Assembly: GCF_000002415.2 (NCBI RefSeq)
Contig: NC_009912.1
Coordinates: forward strand, 188,501-252,500
Length of the DNA: 64,000 nt
Direction: 5' to 3'
DNA from: Plasmodium vivax
Taxonomy: Eukaryota; Apicomplexa; Aconoidasida; Haemosporida; Plasmodiidae
Under the pieces are notes generated by a model that worked only from the letters and a program-made list of their open reading frames with translations, ran no database searches and was not told the DNA's origin. Below are positions 33,238 through 43,776 of this stretch, piece after piece (positions within the stretch are counted from its first letter, which is position 1; the number at the start of each line of letters is the position of its first letter). Position numbers and translations under genes: made by a program.

Positions 33238-34905
33238 ATGGGTAACAAAATTTCCACGGAGGATCACATCTTTCGATTAAAATTAAAAACGAAGGAACTA
33301 GTAAACAGAGAAAACATACATACGTATGCATCTTTGTGTGCATTTACGTGTATGGTGTGTGCCCTGGGAGAAAGGACACAGGTGGCCTTCCTACACCGCG
33401 CCTTTTTTCTTTTTCCACATCGCCACCACCACTACTTGCCCCCCCTAATGCCAACCCTTTCAGGAAAAATTATCAAACAGGTCAGAATTAGAAGAGAAAA
33501 AGCTCGTAACCGATGTCAAAAAGGCCATACAGGCAGGGAAGATCGACATAGCGAGGTCGGTCAGATTGCGAAATGGGTGCCACGTGTATTTACCCACATT
33601 GTGGCAAACGCATACACCTTTTAATTACACCAAATGGGAAAAGCACTAATTGTGCTGGCAGGATGGCACCCTTTCTGTTGTGTCTTTTTTGTTTTAAACA
33701 TTTTTTTTCTTCTTTTTTGTGAAGTGCCTTCACATTGCACCCTGCTCCTGTTGTAATCCACCGTGCTGCCACTTCCCCCCGTCCCGACAGGCTCTATGCA
33801 GAAAAATGCATAAGAAAAAAAAACGAAAAAATTAACTACCTCAATTTGAGTAACAAACTGGATGTCCTTGTGTCTAGGCTCGAGGGGGCCCACAGATGCG
33901 CGTCGGTTAGTTTGCAGTTAATGTGAGGAAGCGGGCGAAAAGAAGAAGGCAGCCCCCTCGGGATTTATGCCAGCCGTCCGAACATGGGCAGAGACGGATA
34001 AGCCGTCATCATGACACCTATACGCATGTCAACATGCACATACGGACGTGTGAACATATATATGCATGCCCCTTTGCAGCTAGTTAAAGACGTAAGCATG
34101 ATGATCCCGCTAATACAGAAGATAAACACCGAGACCAACGCCGCCAAAATTGGGAATGACGTGATGAAGCTGGAAAACATCTTTGACGAAATTGTACGTT
34201 TTGCAGGATTAGGAAGAGGGAGGCAAACCACCCCCTCCGTGCTTTTATAAGTCCACATGAGCGTAGCTCCGTGGGCATTCCCCCAAAACACATGTGTATA
34301 TATATATATATATATAAACTCTCGCTGCTTCTCCCCCCCCGCAGAGCATCAGCTCGGACCTCATAAACGACACTGTTCAAACGTCCTCTGCGATCAGCGC
34401 CCCCACGGAGGAGGTAAAAAAGGACGACTCAAATGTGGGAAGGAAAGCAGATCGTTTCACTGGTTTGTAAAACATTTTTTTTTTTTTTCCCCCATTTGTG
34501 CGCACAGGTTGACGAATTGATCTCCAAAATAGCAGATGAGCATGCCATAAAACTGGATGGGCAGCTGGGCCCCGTAAATTCGATTAATAAGGTAAAACAA
34601 AATTTTTGGTCATTTGTAAAAGGAAAAGCAAGAGGGACAATAATAGGCCCTACGCAATGCAGGGTGTACACACACAGAACTGTACAGCGTTATGTACACA
34701 TGTGAAGACGTAGAAAGTTCTTTAAAAAATATTTTTGGCATAAAATGGTGCCATGTGTTGTGCATCCCTATTAATCCAGTGGGAATATGCCATCATTGGT
34801 GGGTATGCAAAAAAGGTTATTAACTTTCCCCCCCTTCTTTTCTTTCTTTTGCAGCATTTGGAAGAAATTTCCAACATGAGCGAACGGATCAAAAATTTAA
34901 AATGA
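33238..34905 (+). CDS. ESCRT-III protein CHMP1 (Did2/Vps46 type), seven exons
   Basis: Seven exons: 33238-33300, 33464-33555, 33791-33905, 34080-34193, 34345-34413, 34508-34591 and 34855-34905. All have GT/AG introns and consistent phases, giving 195 residues, the usual CHMP1 size (about 196). ESCRT-III subunits form filaments that cut membrane necks; CHMP1 helps recruit the ATPase VPS4. Features: HIFRLKLKTKEL; a basic helix 1; RLYAEKCIRKKNEKINYL, matching the CHMP1 signature ARVYAENAIRKKNE; and a charged middle (VMKLENIFDEI). The C-terminal helix ends MSERIKNLK, a MIM1-like VPS4-binding motif. The N-terminus is MGNKIST, with Gly2 and Ser6 meeting the N-myristoylation consensus, which is unusual for CHMP1. 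It shares a divergent promoter region with RNase II. Confidence 0.93.
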
Positions 34906-35786
34906 CAAAAGGGAAAAAAAAAAAAAAAAAAATTATAATGGAGATTCATTTTGGTCATTTCCCACACGCCCCCATCCCCCTCCCCTCGTTCACGTGGACA
35001 CACATTTGTGAAAACGTGCGGACGTATATGTATTTATATTTGTATGTGCCTCTCTGCCTCTTATTATAATTTTTATTTTTTAAGAATATTTGGAAGACTC
35101 AACCCCCGTGATTCTCTCCCACTTTTTGTTTTTGTTCCGCGAAAGGGAAAAAAAGTACCCACGAAAATGCATAGGCATACGTGCACACAGTTGCTCACAC
35201 CTTATATGTGTCCAACTCCACCTCCATTCGACAACATTTGGTTTAGTGTAAAAAGCACACACAAATTTATGTACCCACCATGGGCCTCTTAACATTTTAG
35301 CCGTTCATTTTTCTCCACAATTTGGTTTTATTTATACGTAAAAGGGGGCACCCCTGTGGGGAAAGCTGTACAGCCATTTTTTCCTGGCAGTGAAGGGAGA
35401 AAAAAAAAAAAAAAAAAACTCGCACACTTTCAAATATGACATTTTGTTTTCGCCTCAAAAGGGGGAAAATCATAAACGCATATTCCGAATGCGCAATTCG
35501 TATTGTACACAAAAAAAACGCGTAAAACGGGGAAGATACAAAAAAAAAAGAGGGGGAAAATAAAACGTAACTTACGACAGTACAGTGTAGTATAATACAG
35601 TGCTGGACAAACTCGGGGAAACACAACAGGAAATGTTTTTCCAAAAATGGGAAAAAAAGGGAAAGGAAAAGCACAAATTGGGATTAACGCTAAGATTAAC
35701 GCTATGATTAACGCTTGATAGACGTCAAACGTGAGGCCAAGCGCACTCGCTCACTCGCCCGCCCGCCGCACCTACAAAACAACGCG
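34906..35786. other. Convergent 3' spacer after CHMP1
   Basis: About 0.9 kb between facing stop codons, with A-rich tracts at 34913-34932 and 35400-35419. Near 35682-35717 a 12-base motif (gattaacgctaa) recurs three times with small changes. No gene is supported. Confidence 0.55.
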
Positions 35787-37445
35787 TCACACATGCACGC
35801 ACGAAACTAAGCTGTCCAGGAAATTCTTTGTCAAGGTGAACAACAGACCTTCGTCAGCGGTGCCAAATGAGATGTCCTCTCCGTCTACAAAATGATCGTT
35901 TGAGCCGATGTTTATGTAAACGCTCCTGTGGGCGAAATTTTCCTCTCCACGGAAAATTTTCTTTTTTTCATTACTAGCCAAATCGTTCGCATAACTGTCA
36001 AATAAAATTTTCGCGTAGACAAAGAAGGGGTCCTCCCCTTCCTTCCCCTTTGCATTACAGCTTTTATATTCATAAAATGTGCGCAATTTTTTGCACACCA
36101 TGTCAAATTTTTTTTTGCTAATTTTGGTGCACCTGAGCACGTAGGATGACTTATCCGTGACGTCATTCTGCACGTAAAACTTGTACCCCTTGTTATCCTT
36201 AAAAATCAGTTCGAACAGATTTTTCTGCTGATCATTTTTAAGAAAAAAACTTTTTAAACTTTCCAAGTAGGTTTTATTTTTAAATAAAAAATTGGTGTTT
36301 CCAAAAATGAAGGTAATGTTTGGCTGTTCATATTTTCTGTTCATTCGATTTTCCAGGAGGATGTCAGAATTGTGGCACACGTTGAATAGCCTTTTCAAAT
36401 ACGAATTAAATTTATTTGTGTAATTGTGCACATTTAAAAGTTCCTCGGTGGAGGCATCTTCTGTCGCGCGTTTAGCCGCTCTGTTCTTCTTAATCAAAGA
36501 GACCACATGCAAATTTGTCAGGTCCTTTTTGCTGGACACGTAATTGTGCAGAAAATGGTACAGGTCTTCCTTCTCCAGTTCGTTCATTTCGTAAAGGGAG
36601 CACTCATCGTTCATGTCCCTTGTGCATATGTAGAATTTTTTCCCTTCCTTATCGTACACATAGAATATGAAATATGTGTAGGAGCAGAGGATGTAGTTCT
36701 GGTTCACGCGGGGGTCCGCGGTGGGTCCAGCGGTGGTTTCAGCAGCGGGTCCCGTGGTGGGTCTTGCGGAGCTCCCAGAAATGCTTCCCAAAATGGAGGT
36801 GGCAGAATCCTTGGGAGAGGCCGCTACACTCCCCGCCCCCCCCATCGGCGCAGACTGCCCACTTTTGTAAAACACCACGCGCTTGTCCACCCTGTAGGCG
36901 GCGGCCACCAAATAGTTGCCCTTCCGCGCGCCATCCCCGGGCAGCAAACTGTCCAAAGGGGGAACCCTATTAAAACGAGCCAGTGTCTTCAAGCCCACCT
37001 CCTTTATGTGCTCGAAACCGATAATGTGATGATGCGAACATTCATTGAACAGATTTTTGGCATACCCAGTGACAAACCAAAGACTCTCCTCCTCATTTAA
37101 ATTTTTTATCTTATCGATCATGGTTTTTTCTCTCCTGAAAAAATTAATTATCCGGTTTTTTACACCCCCTAATTGCTCCTTCATGTGAGGACCATCATTT
37201 TTTAACGTGGCAATATTTGTGGGTGTATTTTTCCTCACATTTGGGGGACCATTACTCTCCTCTTTATTTCTCCCTATAAAGAGGTAGCGTCTGATTTTTC
37301 CCCTTTTCGCTATGCTGTGCAGACTCTGGGGGGGGAATAACAACCCCTGCTTCTTACCCAAAAAGAACTTTTCATTTTCTGTCCTTTTTGCCTCATCCCG
37401 TGGAAGAAATGGGAATATAAACAGGGGGAGAATTTTCAAATTCAT
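35787..37445 (-). CDS. Conserved-looking protein of unknown function with hydrophobic leader
   Basis: Single exon. An ATG at 37493 is in frame, but the one at 37445 gives MNLKILPLFIFPFLP, a signal-peptide-like start, so I prefer it (552 residues). The leader is followed by a basic, Ser-containing stretch (LFPPQSLHSIAKRGKIRRYLF), which resembles a bipartite apicoplast leader; a secretory protein is the alternative. Further on: an Ala/Gly/Ser/Thr-rich insert (residues about 220-260), segments such as YFIFYVYDKEGKKFYIC and ITFIFGNTNFLFKNKTYLESL, and a C-terminus with Phe/Lys/Asp-rich globular character. I recognise no domain family. Nothing in its neighbours (CHMP1, Maf-like) suggests a role. 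Confidence 0.8.
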   Translation of the reverse strand: MNLKILPLFIFPFLPRDEAKRTENEKFFLGKKQGLLFPPQSLHSIAKRGKIRRYLFIGRNKEESNGPPNVRKNTPTNIATLKNDGPHMKEQLGGVKNRIINFFRREKTMIDKIKNLNEEESLWFVTGYAKNLFNECSHHHIIGFEHIKEVGLKTLARFNRVPPLDSLLPGDGARKGNYLVAAAYRVDKRVVFYKSGQSAPMGGAGSVAASPKDSATSILGSISGSSARPTTGPAAETTAGPTADPRVNQNYILCSYTYFIFYVYDKEGKKFYICTRDMNDECSLYEMNELEKEDLYHFLHNYVSSKKDLTNLHVVSLIKKNRAAKRATEDASTEELLNVHNYTNKFNSYLKRLFNVCHNSDILLENRMNRKYEQPNITFIFGNTNFLFKNKTYLESLKSFFLKNDQQKNLFELIFKDNKGYKFYVQNDVTDKSSYVLRCTKISKKKFDMVCKKLRTFYEYKSCNAKGKEGEDPFFVYAKILFDSYANDLASNEKKKIFRGEENFAHRSVYINIGSNDHFVDGEDISFGTADEGLLFTLTKNFLDSLVSCVHV

Positions 37446-39241
37446 AATTGTACGAGTGCGCAGGTGGGTCGCAGCGGTTGTGGAGTGGAGCAAAGGGCGA
37501 GCAAAAAAAGAAAAAAAAAACTACGCGTGAGTATCAATGAGCATACAATAAGGCTGCGCCAATTTGCAAAATGGATCGCTAAGTTGAGGCCGCTTCGACG
37601 GTGGCTCCTAAAACACATGCACAATGTGCACGCAGCCATGTCACCACGGAGGTGATGGCGCACGAATTATATTTGAGAGTAATTCCCCGCAGCGACGGCA
37701 CGTTTATTTATACACCCGCGTAGCGTTGTTCTCGGACGAGCACTTGGCGCTGTGGAACTTTCGCAGCGAGTGTAACATTTGAAGCACTTTAAGGGCGACC
37801 TGTTTTGTTCCCTCTTCGGTGTGAAAGCAGCGGAGGCCGGGTTGACTCGGGCCACTCCCCCACGTGGCAATGAACGTGTAAGTTTGGCATGCAAAGCGTC
37901 GGAGATGTGCCCTAATCACAAACGCGTCAGTCATATGTTTGCAAGACGTTACATACGTTATAAACAGACTTACATATGTACATTTCAACAGAGGAGCGGG
38001 CTCACATTAAGTTATTCCTCCCCCATTGGGCAAGCACTTTCACACTTGGAGATTTCCCGTTCCCCTCACCCACAAAAAAAGGCCAAACTGAATGGCCCCC
38101 TCACAACTGCGTCTTATGAGAGTAAAGAAAAAAAATCGCTCCCTATGATGTTCCATTTTCCCTGCCCCTTGACTGTTTATCAAATGTTGAAATTAAAGCA
38201 TCCTTAAAAGGCTTGCACGTCCCTCTCTTCCCCTTTTTGCGCGAGCCCCATTTGAGTGGCTGAGGGGAACATCAAAATGTTTGCTGCATCGTACAAGCAT
38301 AAACATTCACGCTGAGTAGCTTTAAGGTATAATTTGCTGTTTTTTTTTTTCTTTTTATTTATTTATTTTTTTTCTTTTTTTTCCCTGGTAGAGTTTGCCA
38401 TACACGTGTACATATCCCCATGAGGTTGCTTCTTAAAGAACTGGAAACCTGCGCGAACATGAATTTTAGGATCACATTGGCGTCCTCGCAAAATCGTTAA
38501 GGCCTCTCATCCCCTTTGAAAGCGTTCCGATGAATCGTTAAAGCGAGTCAGACGCAGTTTCGAAGGTCCATTATGTGCACGTAGGGATGATTACCTACCT
38601 TTTGCCCCAACGCAGGTATCTCAGTTCGTCCCCTTAAGATTCTTCAAAAAATTTAGAAAAATTAAAGCTTTCACTGTATGTCTTCATTGTTAGCTTCCTT
38701 TTTGTAGGTTTCCCCTTTTAAGGTCACTTTAGACTGTCATTTAAAGTTTGCAAAAAAAGGGGAAGAACCTCCTCCTCTTCCTCAACATGGAATGCGTTTA
38801 AATGATTCACCTTCGATGCTAGCTCATATGGCCAGCGTAAATAATCGCTCCCACGTATGCGTACCCCTGCACACGTGAAGGAGTCCCTTTTTTCCAAGCT
38901 AATTTCGCAAAAAAAAAAAAATAAATAAAATAAAAAATAAAATAATAAACAATAAGCAGTAAATAGTAAATAAAGCAAAACTCACAATTTTGCAAACTCA
39001 AGAAAAGCCCTTAAAATCGTGGATGGACAATTTACCCAACGAGGGAATGAAGGTGTTCCCCCTGAATTAGCGTGATGATGACATAAGTCCTTTTGGAAGG
39101 CGCTAATACGTGTGCTGCAGTGATCAGCGAAAGTCGCGCGGCTGTTAACCTGACGGGGGAGCGGCGTAGAAGTATTCCATAGACACACCACTCAGGCGGA
39201 CCGCTCAAACACACCCCAATCTGCGGAGGACGCCGAACAAA
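37446..39241. other. Divergent spacer between the unknown protein and Maf-like gene
   Basis: About 1.8 kb between diverging start codons. T-rich tracts at 38338-38385 and an A-rich patch at 38908-38970. A 142-codon plus-strand open frame at 37779-38207 shows no domain and is not called as a gene. Confidence 0.55.
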
Positions 39242-40723
39242 ATGAGCACGGCGAACGGCGAGGAGTGCAAACTGATGCACAGCTCCCCCAGCAAAAAGAA
39301 GGACCTAAGCAATGGCGCATGCCCAGCAAAGGAAAAAGAAGCGAGCAAAAGGAAACAGTCCTTCAACGACGTCGAACTTGAAATTGATGATGACATTATC
39401 ACCCACTTGTCTTCCCGCATATGCAACAAAAATGTTACTCATAAAATACTCAAAATTAACAATTTAATAGATGACCAGATGCATGACTACATCGCGAATG
39501 GTCGAGCGTCAGAGATAAGCGAATCTAATGATGAGAGTGACGCCCACGAAGGTGTAGAAAGGGCACACTTAAATTTACGTAATGGTTATGCGGGTTGCCA
39601 ACATGGGGATGAATCTTCCAGCAACACCATTTCGAATGATCTCCCCGAAAGGAAGGCCATCTCCTCAGAACAGGTGCCCACGTATGAGCTTAACAAAGAG
39701 GTGCAAGGGAAAAGCAAAGCGAAAGGGAAAGGTAAGGGAAAAGGAGAGCTCCTTTCGGATGACCCCCATTTGGAAGAACCCCTTGCGGAGGGGCACACCC
39801 ACTTTGACAGAATAAAAATGATGAACCTGCTAGGCGAAAACACAATTGTGTATAACAGCCGGGATGACCAGAACAACGTGCTCTTCCTGTGCTACGACGA
39901 AAAGAGCGAGCAGTGTGATGTGTGCGATAGGTACAGGAAAAATTACATGTCCAATATGCACCCCTCCAGTTGTGTTCCCCTGCGGGGGGGGGCAGCGATG
40001 AAGGGGGATGCCGCCATCAACGGAAACGCCCCTATCAATGGGGTTGCCGCTACCAACGGGGCTGCCGCCATCAACGGAACTGCCGCCATCGACGCCCTGA
40101 GCGACTACTTCTTCGTGCTGGGGTCGACGTCCAACTCGAGGAAGTACATCCTGAAGCAGAGCAGCCTGGACTTCCTCTCAGTGCGCATACACATCGATGA
40201 GAAAAAAATCGGGTGCAGGAAAAGCCACGACCCCCTCACCCTAACGGCCAACATAGCAGTGGGGAAGGGGTTGAAGCTACTAAATATGATTAAGACGGAC
40301 AGTGAACTGAGCAAACAAATTGCAGAACTAAGCAAAGGTAAAAAAGTGGTTCTATTGGTGGGAGATGAAGTCATATACTGCAATAACAAAATATATGAAA
40401 AGCCAAAAAATGAAAAAGAAGCTTCCAACTTCCTCAAATCCTATAACAACAGCAAATGCTACAGTTACAGTAGCATCACCCTAATCGAATTAGAAACGGA
40501 AAAAATTATCACCGGAATTGATGAGTCCATTATTAACGTATACGACATGGACGACTCAGTGGTGAAGAAAATCCTCGACGATTCATCCATATACTTTTGC
40601 GCAGGGGCATTAAAAATTGAAAATACCCACATGCACAGGTACATAAAAGTGATCAAAGGGAACATCGACAGCATCTTCGGCTTGTCTCTAAACCTTCTCT
40701 TTCACCTTGTCAACTTCCTGTGA
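39242..40723 (+). CDS. Maf-like nucleotide pyrophosphatase
   Basis: Single exon, 493 residues; start ATG right after the run accgccgaacaaa. Maf/ASMTL-type enzymes hydrolyse non-canonical or pyrimidine nucleoside triphosphates to monophosphates (house-cleaning). The catalytic part begins about residue 290: FVLGSTSNSRKYIL matches the loop that is usually S-x-SPRR; VVLLVGDEVIY (about 370) matches the GaDTvV block; YEKPKNEKEASNFLKSY (about 384) matches gKP-d-eeA; and SSITLIELETEK matches the tG-al block. The canonical SPRR and GADT are altered (NSRK, GDEV), so activity is uncertain. Residues 1-290 are a Lys/Glu-rich extension with repeats ending in an Ala-Ile/Thr-Asn-Gly run (about 250-283). Bacterial Maf is about 190-200 residues, so the parasite protein more than doubles it. 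Convergent with the dynein chain gene. Confidence 0.83.
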   Translation: MSTANGEECKLMHSSPSKKKDLSNGACPAKEKEASKRKQSFNDVELEIDDDIITHLSSRICNKNVTHKILKINNLIDDQMHDYIANGRASEISESNDESDAHEGVERAHLNLRNGYAGCQHGDESSSNTISNDLPERKAISSEQVPTYELNKEVQGKSKAKGKGKGKGELLSDDPHLEEPLAEGHTHFDRIKMMNLLGENTIVYNSRDDQNNVLFLCYDEKSEQCDVCDRYRKNYMSNMHPSSCVPLRGGAAMKGDAAINGNAPINGVAATNGAAAINGTAAIDALSDYFFVLGSTSNSRKYILKQSSLDFLSVRIHIDEKKIGCRKSHDPLTLTANIAVGKGLKLLNMIKTDSELSKQIAELSKGKKVVLLVGDEVIYCNNKIYEKPKNEKEASNFLKSYNNSKCYSYSSITLIELETEKIITGIDESIINVYDMDDSVVKKILDDSSIYFCAGALKIENTHMHRYIKVIKGNIDSIFGLSLNLLFHLVNFL

Positions 40724-41256
40724 AATGTGCACTGTGTGTTGTTCTCCCAAATTGGTTTTTTTTTTCCTTTTGTCCTGCATCATGTTTTTCCCCCGCTAGA
40801 AGTGGAATTTTCCCCCACGGTGTGTTGTGTTGTGCCGCGTTTCGCCTCATAATTTTGCGCCTCCTACTTTCGGTCGCATCGGTGGGGGATGAGCAGATGG
40901 GATAGCAGAAGGTCCCCTTCACCTCCCTTTTTCCTGCTTCCAATTTCCCACCGCCTAATTTTACCACCACCACGTCCACGCGGGCATTCCATTTTGTCCA
41001 ATGTTGTGTCCTCACAAACGAAGGAGTAACAAAAAAAAAAAGAAAAAAAAAACAAATGGCTAAAGGGAAGAGCGCCCCAAGTTATGGGACTTGGGGTGCA
41101 AACGCGTAAACGTGAAAAATGCAGTGCGGTAGAAGAAAACGATGTGTTTTTTTTGACCCGCTTCTAAACCAATTGGCCTCCCCAGGTCGGCAAAAAACGC
41201 CACCCAGCGAATGTCCTCCGCCCCCTTTTGTGGTGACCCCCCCCACAGCGCTGCCC
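40724..41256. other. Short convergent spacer between Maf-like and dynein chain genes
   Basis: About 0.53 kb between facing stop codons with A/T tracts at 41030-41052. Only 3' UTR material is expected. Confidence 0.55.
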
Positions 41257-43776
41257 TCACTGCGGGTTCGCGTTTTTCCTCTTGTCCAGCGCCTGCGGCG
41301 ATATGCTGGGCGCGCTGGGCGACTTGGATCTACCCTTCGCCAAAAGGCTTTGGAAAAAGCTGTGCAAAGATTTATCATTTTGTTCCTTACTTGCGCCATT
41401 CTGGCTGTTGCTTCCGTTGTTTATGGCGGCGGTCCCTCCGTTCAGGGTGACGTCGATTTTTATTTTGCCCCGCCCGGCGTCGGAGCAATTGGGGTTGTCA
41501 TTTCGAGCGGCATGGCGAGTGGCATGGCGAGCGCCATCCAGAACGTCATGACGAGTGCCATCACGAGCGCCATCACGAGTGGCATCGCCATTATCCTCAT
41601 CGGCGTCCTCGTCAGCCCCGCTCGCCCCGTTGGACTCCACCTGTGGGGCCAGGCCCGCCAAAAAGTCGTTGAAATAATTGTCAGCCACAACATTATGGCT
41701 GTGCTCCACGATGCTCTTATTTGTTATGGGCTTCACGATAATGGAGTCATAGGGCTTATTAAAATTCTGCACGAAGGTATTCTCTATGGACTGCTTTATT
41801 AACCCCTCATCATCATAACCCGATGGGACAAACACCCTTTCGTAGTCGTCCAAAATGGCGTTATCGCTGAAGGGGAAGTTGTGCAGGCGATGCATTATGT
41901 ACCTGTACAGGAGCTTCACATTTTTCGCTTCCTTCTTATTTGCCGTGTTGCAGAAAATGGTAGCTGCCTGGTAATTCACCGCCAAGTTTCTCAGGTAGGC
42001 AATAATCACATCCATATATCCTTGGTATGTTCTATTGTTTAAAATTTCGTACCCGTCCGATTTGCAGATGACAAAGAGTATTGGGAATGACATGTTGATT
42101 TTGATGAGTCCGTCTCGTTCTACGTTGGATGTGTTTTCCTCCCTGATGGAGCTGCTGGACGATAGTTTGACTTGGCCCTCACGGGATGACTCTCCCATAA
42201 GGGGTTGCGAATCCCCCACGGTGATGCCATTTCGTGGGTTCACCCCAACTTGGCATTTTTTCTCCCGCTTTTTCCTCTCCAATGCGTCTCTTTTATAGTT
42301 GTGCACATAACTCTGCAAGCTCTCCTTCAGCTCACGCAGCTCCTCCATACTGTAGTCAGAATGGAGGTGCTCAAAAATCACATACAGCACATCGATCCAT
42401 TGGTTTATTTCAGACATGATGTTATATGGTTTGTACAAATCTGTGCATATCAAAATGATTACCTTTTTGATGTCTTTAAATTTTTTTAAATTTTTAATTA
42501 ACGAACCCACATATGAAGAGTGCTGCAGGATCCACACGTGGCTACTTCCTTTCACTTCATTTGCTTTTTTATTTTCTTCCAAATTTTTTACCCCTAAACA
42601 TGCGTAATCTAGTGGAAGAACTCCACCCCCATTTTGGTACAGCACTTCTCCATCGTTTTTATCCCCCTGCAGAGAAATTTCTTGCAGCGATTTCACTAAG
42701 GAGGACTTCCCCACGTCCTTATTGCCGAGGATTATGATGTGGCTACTCTCTAGCTCCTCGTTTTTCTCCATGTTTAATTTTTTTAAAATGTTTTGGTAGA
42801 TGCTTTTTTTCTCGTGCGCCTCATCCTCGTCTTGCCGCGTCCCTTTGTCTGCCTTGCTCTCCTCTAGAGAAGCTGTCGAAGTGGGAGAAGCGGGCGAATC
42901 AGTCGAATCAGTCGAATCAGTCGGATCAGCCGAAGCGGACGAAGCGGACGAAGCAGCCGAATCAGCCGAAGCAACCGCAACCGCATCGTATGTGTTTTCC
43001 CAATTCGAGTCGTCGCTCCCACCTTCGCCTGTTTCCCCATTTTTAAGTGCATCCTCGTGCTCCCCCCTGCTGCCATCCCGTCGGTATCGCTCCGTCAATT
43101 CGTCCTCAAAGTGATGGCTCTTCGGGCGCGCACCTTCCCCTGCGTCTTCATTTTCCTCTGCAGCTTCGTCCTCACCTTCCTCTGCATCTTCATTTCCAAC
43201 CGCCACGTTGCCCATTTCTGGGGGTACTCCCTCATTCGCCGCTGCTTGACTAACTTTCGATAAGCGCCTCGTCACGCTGACATCCCGACAGTCTTTTTCT
43301 TCTCCGTCGTTCTGTGTCGCTTTTCCCTTTTCCTCCTCTCCACTAAGCTCAGCACTGCCCCCCCCTTCCTCATCCTCAGCATTTTTTTTCTCATCATATG
43401 CCTTACTGTAGCTTTTTTCTTTCCCCGGGTTATACTTCCCATTGGCACAATTTTTTTCCATTTTTTTCTTGTCATCGTCGATTTTCTTTTTTAATGCAAC
43501 GCCACTTTCTTCTTCGTTCATCTTCCCATTTGCTGCAACCTTCATAAGATTGACGCTGCTCTTTCTGGAGGTGATGCCATTGTCCTTTGCGCTCTTTGCA
43601 CTCCACTTTTCCTTATAGGTGTCCCTAATTTTCGCAGGGGCCTTTAGCCCCGCCGCCTTACTTGTGTTGCTCTTTTTCAAAATGCTCACTGAACTGTTTG
43701 AAGAGTTTTTATTTTCGCGCTTCATCCTGATTGTCTTTAAATTGAATTTTGCTTGGGCGCATGGGGGGTTGCTCAA
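41257..43776 (-). CDS. Cytoplasmic dynein light intermediate chain
   Basis: Single exon, up to 839 residues; the first ATG is at 43776, but MKRENKNSSNSS at 43725 may be the real start. The light intermediate chain links the dynein heavy chain to cargo adaptors. The RAS-like fold starts near residue 340: SSHIIILGNKDVGKSSLV is a P-loop (GxxxxGKS), followed by LPLDYACLGV and SSHVWILQHSSYVG. Then VIILICTDLYKPYNIMSEINQWIDVLYVIFEHL and PILFVICKSDGYEI; the latter fits the guanine-specificity strand. QAATIFCNTANKKEAKNVKLLYRYIMHRLHNFPF continues the domain. N-terminal residues 1-330 are low complexity with a Ser/Ala/Asp/Thr repeat (DSTDSTDS, 42890-42960). The C-terminus is Asn/Asp/Arg-rich with a Ser-Pro/Lys tail. 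Animal light intermediate chains are about 500 residues; the excess here is low complexity. Confidence 0.93.
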   Translation of the reverse strand: MSNPPCAQAKFNLKTIRMKRENKNSSNSSVSILKKSNTSKAAGLKAPAKIRDTYKEKWSAKSAKDNGITSRKSSVNLMKVAANGKMNEEESGVALKKKIDDDKKKMEKNCANGKYNPGKEKSYSKAYDEKKNAEDEEGGGSAELSGEEEKGKATQNDGEEKDCRDVSVTRRLSKVSQAAANEGVPPEMGNVAVGNEDAEEGEDEAAEENEDAGEGARPKSHHFEDELTERYRRDGSRGEHEDALKNGETGEGGSDDSNWENTYDAVAVASADSAASSASSASADPTDSTDSTDSPASPTSTASLEESKADKGTRQDEDEAHEKKSIYQNILKKLNMEKNEELESSHIIILGNKDVGKSSLVKSLQEISLQGDKNDGEVLYQNGGGVLPLDYACLGVKNLEENKKANEVKGSSHVWILQHSSYVGSLIKNLKKFKDIKKVIILICTDLYKPYNIMSEINQWIDVLYVIFEHLHSDYSMEELRELKESLQSYVHNYKRDALERKKREKKCQVGVNPRNGITVGDSQPLMGESSREGQVKLSSSSSIREENTSNVERDGLIKINMSFPILFVICKSDGYEILNNRTYQGYMDVIIAYLRNLAVNYQAATIFCNTANKKEAKNVKLLYRYIMHRLHNFPFSDNAILDDYERVFVPSGYDDEGLIKQSIENTFVQNFNKPYDSIIVKPITNKSIVEHSHNVVADNYFNDFLAGLAPQVESNGASGADEDADEDNGDATRDGARDGTRHDVLDGARHATRHAARNDNPNCSDAGRGKIKIDVTLNGGTAAINNGSNSQNGASKEQNDKSLHSFFQSLLAKGRSKSPSAPSISPQALDKRKNANPQ

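Noticed and set aside
37779..38207. 142-codon plus-strand frame between the unknown protein and Maf-like genes
   Set aside because: No domain, no signal and mixed composition; probably chance in a promoter spacer.
41119..41802. Hydrophobic plus-strand frame opposite the dynein chain
   Set aside because: It is the complement of the Asp/Ala/Arg/Asn-rich C-terminus of the dynein light intermediate chain.
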